Shown piece after piece: positions 1 through 64,000 of a stretch of 64,000 bases of DNA. Below the pieces are notes generated by a model. It was not told where the DNA came from, searched no databases, and saw only the letters and a list, made by a program, of their open reading frames with translations. How positions within the stretch are numbered: position 1 is the stretch's first letter; each line of letters begins with the position of its first letter. The stretch spans positions 15,711,025 through 15,775,024 of the forward strand of contig NC_060108.1 in NCBI RefSeq assembly GCF_021155765.1, in the 5' to 3' direction. This DNA is from Diprion similis (Eukaryota > Arthropoda > Insecta > Hymenoptera > Diprionidae). A program made the translations under genes and the position numbers.

Positions 1-54185
<54,185 letters not shown>

Positions 54186-54662
54186 GTGCTACTAAAATGT
54201 GTAATCGCAATTGTGATTTAATCAAACAGTTCCAAAGACAGCCTAGTGCCGCATAGATAAACACTCTTAGGAGAATAATGTTTATTGATAGATGTATGCG
54301 CGGGTTCAGTGCCATAACAAAAAAAGAAAGAAGAGTGAAAGAGATTCATTTATTGATACTTTTTTATATGTATATTTTTTTTCAATTCTTAAACTAAGTA
54401 TAACTATACAATTATTTAATAGTAGCTGTCTAATTTGAATTTGTATAAAGTTAAACGTAACACTTCTCTACTACAAGTCGAAGGTAGAAACAATTATGAC
54501 ATCATTCATCACAGCATCAGCATATGACATTTTATACTTGTCGTGTGATTACAATAAGCTTGATTTTTTACATCTCCACTGCCATTAACAATATTTATTA
54601 TTATGTTACTATAGAGACATTGTACATCAGTATTTAATGTTATTATTTATTTTCAAAACGTG

Positions 54663-54668
54663 AATAAA
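54663..54668 (+). terminator. Candidate polyadenylation signal (AATAAA) of the laminin gene
   Basis: AATAAA lies 478 bases after the laminin stop codon, in AT-rich sequence before the convergent maltase gene. The position is plausible for the 3' UTR end, but the choice of signal is inference. Confidence 0.5.
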
Positions 54669-55003
54669 AACACGTTCATGACAAATTTTTATACGATAAG
54701 TATAAAACATATTTTGTATGTTATATCGATCCCAGTACAACTGAATTCATTTGATACCGTAATTACTGCAGGCCACATAAAAAAATAGGGAATTTATTTT
54801 AATCGCTTTGATAAGTGATCATGCAGGAAATACACTTTAAAACGGTAGCGTAATTTTTAAAACTACTCTGAAAAACTTCTCCATTCATTTTTGTTCGTGC
54901 GCCAATCCTGTACTATTTTTCCGCAAACAATGTTATACGTGAGAACTGATAACCCGCAGAATAAGGGAAAGTAGAAGAAAAATTGATACTAAGGGAGATG
55001 GGT

Positions 55004-55030
55004 CGATCGTATTGATCGTATTGATCGTAT
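55004..55030. repeat. Three-copy GATCGTATT tandem repeat
   Basis: Three successive nine-base units, the last slightly diverged, in the intergenic region between laminin and the second maltase. Confidence 0.7.
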
Positions 55031-55715
55031 AAATGGTTTATCAATTCTCATGACTGACTTACGAAGACAGTTATAACCGAACGAGTGTTACCCAGTTAAT
55101 TTTGTGCGGAGTGGAATGTAGGAGATCGTTGCGACTGTTACAGATTATATTTTAAATACAAAGAGTTGAACTTGACTTTAATTGTTGCGTGCAGTGTTAG
55201 GTCTTTGTTTCGTGGGATTTGAAAGTTAAAGACTGTTTTTGGTGAGGGATGGAGTAACAGTTATTCGCAAGTAATTTCTACGAATTTGGAAAAAGTGCAA
55301 CAATTCATAATACTGGTGGAACGCATACAGCTGACTAATTGTAAGTACCATTGCAATTGACATATAAGCGCTCGAGGTTCGGCTGAGTATGCACAGGACC
55401 GAATGAAAATGGGAAGAGAGGAAGGAGACTATTAGGATTACTATAAAGAATATGGGATATTGATCAGAGAGATGGAATGAACGTGTGCCTGATAAGTCAG
55501 ATGGAATAAAATTCAGGTGAATAAACAAAAATTGAACATTGAAAGAAATTTTTATTTTCATTGCTACGTGACACGTTTTGTATATCTTATGCACTTGACA
55601 CGCATTTCATAGCATGACGCATCGAATGAAAATTTCTATACCACGAACGTGAAGATTATTGGGTTCATGTGTTAAAGTAAATAAAGTAACTATGGACAAA
55701 CTCAGGGTCAACTCT

Positions 55716-58152
55716 TTACTGGTCTGTAATTCCTTGAAGCACCACTGCAGCATTAGCCGGGAGTTCTATGTGGGTTTTCGTGTACTCGTCTCTGAAATAT
55801 TAATGACAAATCACTAAAAAGTAGCTGGACCAGAAACTTGGGTGATTGGAGCGAAAATCAACTCACCCTACGGTTACACCACTATTTATATCTGATATTA
55901 CAACCTTCAGATTATTAGGAATGTTTTTGAACACTTCCAAACTGATCGTGGTTGTGATGTTATCCCAGTTTATCAATACTACGATCGGCTGTTCGCCATC
56001 AAGTTCCCTAGCAAAAGCGACCACGCTTTCGCCAATAACTTGAGTGTCCAAACTTCCGTGGCGTATGACCTCGTTACTTCGTAGCTTAATAGCCGCTTGC
56101 ACATTTTTGTAATGGCTAACATCAGCCTCCTTTTCAGCCGCGAGATTCAACGTTAAATAATTTGGATTTACCGGTAGTTGGGTAGCTGAATTGGTTGAAA
56201 ACCCTGAAAATTCGCGTTGAACGGAGGTGACTGATTCATAGTTTTGGAAAGACATGAATTGATGTTAGAAGATGAAATGCCGCTTTGGTTACAGTCGCCA
56301 ATAATACGTTCAAATACCAACCGGCGCTGGTAGTGTTATCCCATTGATAAGGCGTTCGTTCGGGATCTCTAGAGTACAATTGGTAACGAGTTTCATCCGT
56401 GCTACATGCTTGCGGGTCCTGAGTTTGTTCCCACGTAAGATAAGTGTCAGTCATACCGATTTCATCGCCGTTATAGGTGACAGCGATACCCGGTAGCAAA
56501 TACAGAATAAAATTGATCGCATCAATACGATCTGATCCATATTTTGTAGCAACACGGCTGTTGTCGTGATTGCCAAACTATCAGCAGATAGAATGATATT
56601 ACCAAACTGATCCGTAATCAAAAGGATACACCTGTCGCAACTGTATACTCACCACCCAATTAGCCGTGGCCCCGTCTGGCATGTTTTCCATCCAAGTATT
56701 GATGATATTCACGACATCAGTCGCCGTATTTACTGTGGCCGGTTCAATGCCATTTTTATCTTTGATAAAAAAGAAGTTGAATGGTACGTTTGATCCGAAA
56801 TTATAGTATTTCATGACGCAGGAAATATTTGCGTATGCTTCCGTGAATATTATCCTCGAAACACCGTCGTTAACTGTAGCTGTGTAATTGTCAACGTGCT
56901 CGCGCCATGTCTGCAAGATCTGATAATTTTCTGTTCGATCCTTTGTATAGATATGGTCTAGGTAGTAGTAATCAGCTTTCGAGTATCCGGGTAAACCAGA
57001 CAGAGGCTCATCGGTTAGTGAGGAATCCTCTACTGGATAAGGCATGGAGTCTATCCGAAATCCATCAACACCACGGTCAAGCCAAAACGTCATTATGTCC
57101 TAAAAAAGCAGCGAGGATTTGATTTGTGGCAACAATTCTTGGTCGCGTTTGGCAACACCATTAGTATCGAACCTTGGTTTCCTGGATTACTCGTGGATTC
57201 GAGAAGTTCAAATCGACTTGATGAACGCTGAACTGATGGAGGTAGTAAGCTTGACGTTCTTCGACCCATTCCCATGCGCTACCACTATTGAAGGCACACA
57301 GCCAGTTGTTCGGTGGCTTCCGAGTTCCATTCACTACGATTCCTTTGTTCCAAACGAAATAATCGGTATACGGTTCGATTCCGGCCTTTGATTTAATGAA
57401 CCATTCGTGCTCATCACTCGTGTGATTGGGAACGTAATCGAGGATTACTTTGAGGCCAAGTTTCTTGGCAGTAGCGACTAGGGTCTCAAAATCTTGAAGT
57501 GTGCCAAAGGTTGGGTTGATTTCGACGAAATTAGAAATGTCGTATCCACTGTCTACCATGGGACTCGGGTATATGGGGGACAACCAAAGTACATCAACGC
57601 CCATATCGACCAAGTGATCCAGCTTACTGGTGATACCTAGAAACATTTTGTTCTCCTTATTTTTCAACCGACTGAATACCGAAGAATCTCCGTTAATAAA
57701 GCAAGAATAGTCAAACTCGCGGAGCCGTCTGAAAAAAGGAACCAAGTTGATTTGGTTCATTTGGCCTTAAAATTAATGTTTGCACTTTATTACGTTTGCT
57801 CCTAAGATTGTTTGTGTCTGGTTCAGAAGCAACGTTCGCAAAAGATCGTGGGTGATTTGAAATTCTCAATATCATGTTGCAAACATTGGGCTTGACTCTT
57901 GTTACACTTCAATAAATAGGAAACCCAATTATGATATTAGGTTCAAATTGGCTCAGACGCGTATATCAATGGCTTACCATTTAGATCGCCACTTCCATCA
58001 CCGTCACTGTCTTTAAAGGAAGCTGGCCAGATCTGGTAAAGCGTTGTCGTTTGCCACCATTCCGTTGGCTGAGTGACGTTAATTACGGTGGCGTCGATTA
58101 ATGCCTCTCCCGAGACCAGAAGAAGAAGTAGAACTGCTTGTGAAGTATACAT
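55716..58152 (-). CDS. Maltase / alpha-glucosidase (GH13), secreted form without a C-terminal tail
   Basis: Paralogue of the nested maltase. Minus-strand exons: 58152-57978, 57636-57173, 57099-56653, 56577-56322, 56203-55867, 55791-55716; 1755 nt, 584 residues. Exons 2, 3 and 4 are exactly the same lengths (464, 447, 256) and phases as in the other gene. The signal peptide follows ATG 58152 ([13 protein letters not shown]); an upstream in-frame ATG would bury it, so 58152 is chosen. GH13 motifs: [27 protein letters not shown], nucleophile Asp about 230 (GFRIDS), acid Glu about 300 (FTEAY), Asp about 367 (GNHDNSR). The last exon ends [16 protein letters not shown] and stop, so it lacks the hydrophobic tail of the nested copy and should be freely secreted. 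It is tail to tail with laminin. Confidence 0.94.
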
Positions 58153-58202
58153 TGCGTATTGCTCAATTCTACTCGCTTTGTAAATCTTCTTTGAAGCAAT
58201 CA

Positions 58203-58210
58203 TATTTATA
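58203..58210 (-). promoter_or_regulatory. Candidate TATA box of the second maltase
   Basis: TATAAATA on the minus strand, about 51 bases before the start codon at 58152. Sequence and distance fit an insect TATA promoter with a short 5' UTR. Confidence 0.6.
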
Positions 58211-60038
58211 GGGGAAGATTGACAGTATAACGCGTATGAACGATATTTGCGTAGCGGCATTGTACGGTAGCAAACAAAGTCTACAGCTTCCTGTGTTATT
58301 CTGTATTGCAATAAATAATTAATATAACTCAGGTGTTCGCTATGCGCTTTGCATAAATATCAGTGTGTCTTGGATGTATAATAATCGATAAATTATACAT
58401 ATTTGTATGTAGAAGTCACATTCTGTGAATCAGCTGGAACACAACCCAACTGCAAACAACTTGTTTGAAACAAGTCAAGAAATAAAATTCGCTAATCTGC
58501 GTTGCTGCGTAGACTTTCAGCTGGTGCGGCGCAATATGCAATTGCATAGCCATTTGTATGGAAAAACACACTTTTCGTTATTCGGCATGAATAAACTGCT
58601 GCAAATTCTATGACACAACCCAACAATTACGACACACATTTGTTTTGGCAGTTTTATTAAAGGTACAGCTTATCACATCGATTCTCCATCAGCTCGAGTC
58701 AAGAAATGCCAGTCCTTATGAAACCAAAATAAAGAAGTTTTGCTTAGTCGGTAGCAGTAAGACAAGGTGGAAACATGGCTATAATGTGCCATGAAGTATT
58801 GGCACACCCTGACAACAACAAAACTGGTGGCAGCGTAAAAATCTTAATGTTAGAAACTCATGTGTAAACTATAAAAACTAATGATTTTTTTCTGATGACT
58901 TCGAATGACATATTATACTTTTCATAGCAAAAATCATTGCGACACAAAAATTTTTGGCAAAAAATTTTCCGATGTGAAAAAAACTTTGGTGAAGAAGTAA
59001 ACCGTTTTTGGGCTATGTTAAATTCTGTAAAAGAAGGTGTACTAGTTTCCTGAATGCACCACAATTTTGTGTAACAGCTTTCTAAATTAGATTGCCAACC
59101 AACTTCCAGCAAGACAAAATTTCAGCTTGAATTAAATAAAATTTAGGTTTTTGTTATTTCACTTTTCTCATAACGCATTGAACGTATGTCAGTGGAAAGA
59201 GTAGAAAATGTGATTGAATTTTACGATGAATATAGAATATAAAAATTTTTGCTCCGAAAATTGATGTTTGAAAAATCGTCAAGTAAGGAATACAAAATAT
59301 CAATCCGGTTATACCTGAATATCAGGTCTACAGACAACATTAATCAGAACTTTTTTAAATTATTATATTACCCTGAACTATTAATGGCTAACCGAGATGC
59401 AAGTAATTCTTGGGTTTTGCTGTTTTCAATTACTTTCGAGAATAAAATCAAAACTTCATTGAAGGCAAACTGACTGACACTCTGTCGCGTTAGAAATTGT
59501 TCGTCAATATAATTGTGAATGCTTTTATGAAGCTGTTTCTCCGCGTTTTACTTTTCACACGGACAAGTTGGTCGGGTGGAAAGATAACAGCATCAGTCAA
59601 TGAATATAAAAAACAATTGTCCAAAATCATGAAGTGGTGAGAAGCAGATTTTTTCAGGAATGTCGACGGCTCTGAAACCCGCGAGCCAGTCATTTCTGCA
59701 AAAATCTAGACGACCGCGCTGAAGAAATTCTCACCTGTTCGATACCTTCTTAGCCGATTAATATTGTTCCGTCGATAATTCTGTCGGTAATAAACCCTCT
59801 GGTTATGACTAGTAGCGCTACCTTACCGATATCTTGAAAACTAGTAACTAGTAAGTAGTTGGTACCACAGTACCAAAGCCCAGCGGTTCACAATTTAGTT
59901 CAGACCGTTGCTCCGACCTGAGAGGATGTTCAGACAGTTCAGTTAGTTTAGTTCAGTCCGATTCAGACTAGTGAACAGAATCACGATAGAACATAAAAGC
60001 ATTACACGTTTCGTGAGAATTTGCGAAAAGGGGACGTC
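58211..60038. other. Divergent intergenic region between maltase and UTP23
   Basis: About 1.8 kb between two divergently transcribed genes. It is AT-rich, with repeated GTTCAGAC/AGTTCAGT words at about 59900-59970 just before the UTP23 start. No gene is recognised; small frames (58425-58613, 59249-59473) have no support. Confidence 0.6.
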
Positions 60039-61072
60039 ATGAAGATATCACGGCACAAGAAGGTGCACAAACATCTCAGTTTCTTTGTCAATAATTTTCA
60101 ATTCCGACAACCGTATCAGGTTCTTGTTGATGGTACATTCTCATTTGCAGCTCTTCAGGTGGGCACTACTTAATCAACATTTGTAATTTTTAACTGAGGA
60201 TAGGGTATCAAGTGAAGCAGCTAGCATTGCTAGTTGCAAGAAAATTACATCAAATACGTCATAAACAGCATTTCTGTAATTTGTTGTTATTTTTTTCAGA
60301 ATAAATTAAATATACAAGATCAGTTGCCAAAGTATTTTCAAGCCAGCGTTAAACTACTAACAACGCAATGTGTTATACTAGAAACAGAGAAATTAGGGCC
60401 AAAGGTTTTTGGTGCAATGCTTATCGTTAAACAGTTCGCTGTGCATAAATGTGGTCATGACAGAGAGCCTGTCACAGGTTCTAAGTGCTTGCGCTCAATG
60501 ATTGGCAAAAATAATTCCCACAGGTAATGATTTGTTTTAATATTCTAGGGATAATCCAAGCATGTCTGATAACAAAATTCTAGCCTGAATCAATAAAGTT
60601 TTACAACCATTTTGGAACTAACACTAGACTAAATGAAAGCAATTGACATAATTGTTTTTACAGATATATAGTAGCAACTCAGGATCGAGAGCTCCAGGAA
60701 AGCGTTAGAAAGGTTCCTGGAGTACCCCTCATTTATTTGCATCAAAAAGCTCCTACACTTGAGCAACCATCTTTAGCTAGTCAGAAACAAGCATTAAAGT
60801 ACCGAACTACAGTAGGAATGAATGCGCAACAAGCAGAAACGATAGCATTGTTAAAAAAGCAATCCGGTTTGGCAGAAGAAAACAGCGAACCTCTGCTGAA
60901 AAAGAAAAGAAAAAAAAGTGGTCCGAATCCTTTGAGTTGCAAGAAGCGGAAGAAAGTTGTACCAAAGCAAACAGAAAACACCAACAAATCTGGCAAAGTT
61001 CGGAAAAGAAAAAAAATAAAAGTTCCCCAACACGTAAAAGAAGCTTTGAGAGATGAAAGCGCAGAGCAATAA
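60039..61072 (+). CDS. Utp23: rRNA-processing protein UTP23 homologue
   Basis: Nucleolar component of the small-subunit processome, needed for early 18S rRNA maturation. Three exons 60039-60158, 60300-60523 and 60664-61072; 753 nt, 250 residues, close to the human length. The start MKISRHKKVHKHLSFFVNNFQFRQPYQVLVDG is characteristic of UTP23 and its relative FCF1, leading into a degenerate PIN domain. A CCHC zinc-finger pattern is visible: Cys64, Cys91, His93, Cys103 (TQCV, HKCGHD, SKCL). The RYIVATQDRELQ and VPGVPLIYL blocks end the PIN fold, and a Lys/Arg-rich tail (KKKRKKSGPNPLSCKKRKK) follows, typical of UTP23. No introns break the motifs and all phases match. Confidence 0.93.
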
Positions 61073-61295
61073 TTGAAGCAATTTGACATGTTTGGGTAAA
61101 TTACAACCTCTAAATTTATAATATAGAGGAGTATCTACAACGAAGAAAGTTGCTATGGGCCGTTTTAAGAAGTGACTGATTTTTCTAAGTACGTGCATTA
61201 GCTTCATACATACCTAAATTTGAAAAAAATTCCAACTCAGATGTACGAAATGAAATTTATTATCTAATATTTATAATAGATTTACATTTAATAAG

Positions 61296-61301
61296 AATAA
61301 A
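61296..61301 (+). terminator. Candidate polyadenylation signal of UTP23
   Basis: AATAAA about 220 bases after the UTP23 stop codon, the first clear one downstream. Confidence 0.5.
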
Positions 61302-62666
61302 GTATTTAGTTCCGACTAAATTGTCATAATTTTTTTTCTGACCTTATACAAGTAATAGTTTTTGGGCAGTTATCTCGTTAATAGTTAGGAATTAGAGATT
61401 AATTTTATGTAAGTAAATTATAAGATATTTAATGACAATAACGCGTTTGGAAGGTATTGGATTTATCCTTTTCTTAAATTCTACCATCGGCTACGACGCA
61501 TTGTAGTTAACGTTCCAGGTAATATTATTATTCAATTAACATTATTGCACTGGAATATCTGCATCATATATAGTAATTTAATCATAGTATTGAGTAGTGT
61601 GAAAGATTCGTATTTTGATGCTTAAATCTATGTAGAATACGAAACATTCTACAAAAACGGAAATCAAATTATTTTAAGCAAGCAGATAGAATAATAGCGA
61701 TATCTGGATGATGATAAAAAAAAAAAAGAAAAATGACTTACAACAAAATAATATTTCGCTTTCATATAAACATAAGATGAGCGATTTTCATTGCTAAAAA
61801 CAGCAGAGACTGATGTTTGTTGTACTACTCATTCGCATTTTTTGGTAACAAATAGGAATGAAATAATTGAAAGTGATGGACAAAGATACGGGTTTGTGGT
61901 CACTGTGTTAAAAATTGAATTTATAATTTTTACAAAGTCAAAAATTGCAGTTCAAATAACACATTTTGATTCAATTGAATTTTGAGATAATTTTAAAACC
62001 AAGTTGCAGATTGCATAAAAGTGTTTAAATTTATTGTGGCAGACACATGGATTGAATATGAGTAATACCAATTTTTTACTGGCCCTTTTGGAAGGTAACT
62101 AATCTGTTACTTAGTCGATGTTCAAATATCTGCAATCATCAAAATTAGAATAAGTATCTCAAGCAAACATTTAACGTATACACTATTGCGTGAGTCTTCC
62201 ATCTATAAAATTTGTTCGAGACAACCAGAATGTAATAGAGCAGGTATTGCTTTTATTAAATAGTGAATAAATTTATAAGAATTTTAACAAAATGTGACAA
62301 AAGAAAAAAAAGAACGCTGCGAGCTTTTCATCAGCGTCCACAATATTACATTTTATTTTTATTATTTTACTCAAGACATCCCAGTACGAATACTGTTTAA
62401 AAATTAACTACTGCGAAATTCGACGTACCGTACCAGTGCGTACTAACTGCGGTTGCCGTGCTTCATTATGATTTTTGACGGGTAAAAACTACCGGAACTA
62501 CTCTTAATACGCATTGAAAGCAGTAGATCGAATCCGTCATATGTTTGCAGTCTTTGATGTGCTGTTTGCTCCTACTAGATTCGTTACTTTCAAACACGCA
62601 CAAGGTCACCTCGGTCTTGTATCTTAAGTTACAAACCTAAATTAACTTTTGTTGATCCAAATCATA
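61302..62666. other. Convergent intergenic region between UTP23 and EDC4
   Basis: AT-rich; TTTATT words at about 62352 give minus-strand AATAAA signals usable by EDC4. The frame at 61791-61985 is without support. Confidence 0.6.
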
Positions 62667-64000
62667 TCAGAGGCTTTGACCTCTTATAGCCTTAGCAGCC
62701 ATAGCAAGCATTTTCATCTGCTTAGCAGATCGGTGGACTGGATTAGCTGTAATAAACGCTGTCAATTGACTCTGTAGAGCCATAAGGACAGTTCCCATAT
62801 GCTCGTGAGTTACTGGGTCATCTGGATTTAAGTTCATAACAGCTTCTTCTAACCACCTGAAATTAAGGTTTAAAAATTCACGGTTTGATCTTTTACGCAT
62901 ATCAGAATATGTAGGTAGTGTGTTCCAAACAGCAGGTATCGCAGAACAATAATATGCATAGCGATACAGATGAGGGTACCCACCTATATTTTAATTCAGT
63001 TTGTTGTCCTAGGTCAGCGGAAAGTTGTTGTATCAAAGACAACAGAACTGGCTGCTGAAGTAGACAACGTGGGCCACTTGACCCTAGGCTTGGAGGGGGA
63101 GAAAAGACACGGCTTGGTTCAGTACGTTGACAGACGAGAACAACAAGATTCAAGTCACTGGCACTCAATGCCTGTTGGAAAGCAGCATTAAGCTGGCCTC
63201 TTTGTAGAAGATTCAGAACTCTTGCTTGAGCATCAGCTCCAATTGGGCTAGCTTGAAGACCCGGAGTTGTTGCTCGGGATCTGAAATTAATTTCAGTTTT
63301 TCAACATTATATAATGTATAATTAATTCATGAAGATTCTCAAGAAAAATACCACAGTCTACCTTGCTCCAGATATTTCGGTTAGATGTTGACTCAAATTC
63401 TCTCTTATTGTGTCACGAACTACCCTTGTGGTTCCTTCCTGCATGACTCTCAGTCCTTTAGTAAGTTCGTTTTGTAACTCCTGACGAACGGTTGCTGCCA
63501 GGGCTTCACTCTGCTGTTCGTTTCTCCGTTGTCGTTGTTTATCTGCCATCGAATCTACGTTTTGAATGTCTTAAACAAAAGAGAATATGATACATCAGGA
63601 ATTCGCATATTGTTGATCAACTTCCCAGGGAGATGATTTTGATTGCAAAATCTTTCATAACTTATAAATTGATATATTTTCTGCTTACATTCACGGGTAC
63701 CCCGAGAAAACGCGTCTTGAACTTGTTTGAACATAGTCTGACATGCTCTTTCCATTCCTGGTAACAAGACCGTTGTGAAAGCTTCCTTAAAAACAGCCTC
63801 GAGCGCAGGTTTTGCTGCGCTTGCTGCAGCAAGGGCGAGAGTATCACGTATGTGAGCACCATTTACTAACTGTGTGAGATTTTCTTTCATAAGGTCATCC
63901 ATTCGTGATATATCTAAGCGCAGCTGATGCCTCAAGGGATCAAGGGCACTGTCGACTATTTTCGGTAAATTTTTCTCTATCTTGTCCGTCACTGTGCTTT
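62667..64000 (-). CDS. Ge-1: Enhancer of mRNA-decapping protein 4 (EDC4 / Ge-1), C-terminal part, 5' cut by the window end
   Basis: Scaffold of the cytoplasmic decapping complex (P bodies), linking DCP1/DCP2 and XRN1. Minus-strand exons: 64000 (or an acceptor near 63992)-63689, 63569-63362, 63280-62984, 62856-62667 with stop TGA. Phases agree at each junction (1, 2, 2). Recognisable EDC4 C-terminal blocks: VFKEAFTTVLLPGMERACQTMFKQV, SRGTREYIQ, the GQLNAAFQQALSASDLNLVVLVC alpha-helical repeat, QPVLLSLIQQLSADLG, and WLEEAVMNLNPDDPVTHEHMG. The long coiled-coil region and the N-terminal WD40 domain lie beyond the window. The acceptor before 63569 is TTTAAG, a less common but usable site; joining there gives the conserved GTREY. 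Confidence 0.9.

Larger units (their letters stand above)
54186..55715. other. Laminin 3' UTR and convergent intergenic region
   Basis: The region contains the laminin 3' UTR, a GATCGTATT tandem repeat (about 55004-55030), and a TTTATT at about 55551 that on the minus strand is an AATAAA usable by the convergent maltase. No coding sequence is recognised. Confidence 0.6.

Noticed and set aside
60781..61207. Minus-strand frames opposite the third UTP23 exon
   Set aside because: The poly-Phe/Leu composition is the complement of the Lys-rich UTP23 tail.

Overview
The window is eukaryotic, intron-rich genomic DNA. It most likely comes from an insect: it carries a wing-blister-type laminin alpha chain, two insect-type GH13 maltases with signal peptides, and long introns full of microsatellites. 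A hymenopteran (sawfly or wasp) is plausible, but the sequence does not settle the order.

Layout. (1) Positions 1-54185, plus strand: a laminin alpha gene, alpha-1/2 (wing blister) type, entering the window inside its LN domain and running to its stop codon. I could place 42 coding exons with fully consistent phases (9282 nt, 3093 residues in the window). The order is LN, LE repeats, first laminin IV-A domain with two RGD triplets, LE repeats, a 25.3 kb intron, more LE repeats, second IV-A domain, LE repeats, coiled coil and five LG domains. (2) The giant intron (18715-44000) holds a GC-rich plus-strand signal-peptide exon (29800-30349), a complete antisense maltase gene (41792-39416) and a decayed maltase fragment (42952-42850). 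(3) 58152-55716, minus strand: a second complete maltase with the same six-exon structure, tail to tail with the laminin. (4) 60039-61072, plus strand: a three-exon UTP23 gene (small-subunit rRNA processing). (5) 64000-62667, minus strand: the last four exons of EDC4/Ge-1 (mRNA decapping scaffold), cut by the window end.

The most interesting observation is the exon at 29800-30349. It encodes a signal peptide and about 150 further residues, then ends at a perfect GTGAGT donor in phase 1. The next laminin exon (44001) needs exactly that phase, and the joined codon is the same split glycine that the normal upstream exon makes. This would produce a short laminin alpha chain of about 2398 residues lacking the LN domain and the RGD-bearing IV-A domain, a layout like the vertebrate LAMA3A short isoform. 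An independent nested gene is the alternative.

How the genes relate: laminin is an extracellular matrix component; the two maltases are a duplicated digestive or secreted enzyme pair, one with a hydrophobic GPI-like tail and one without; UTP23 and EDC4 are unrelated housekeeping neighbours. All coordinates come from reading splice signals and reading frames by eye. No alignment or search was run.
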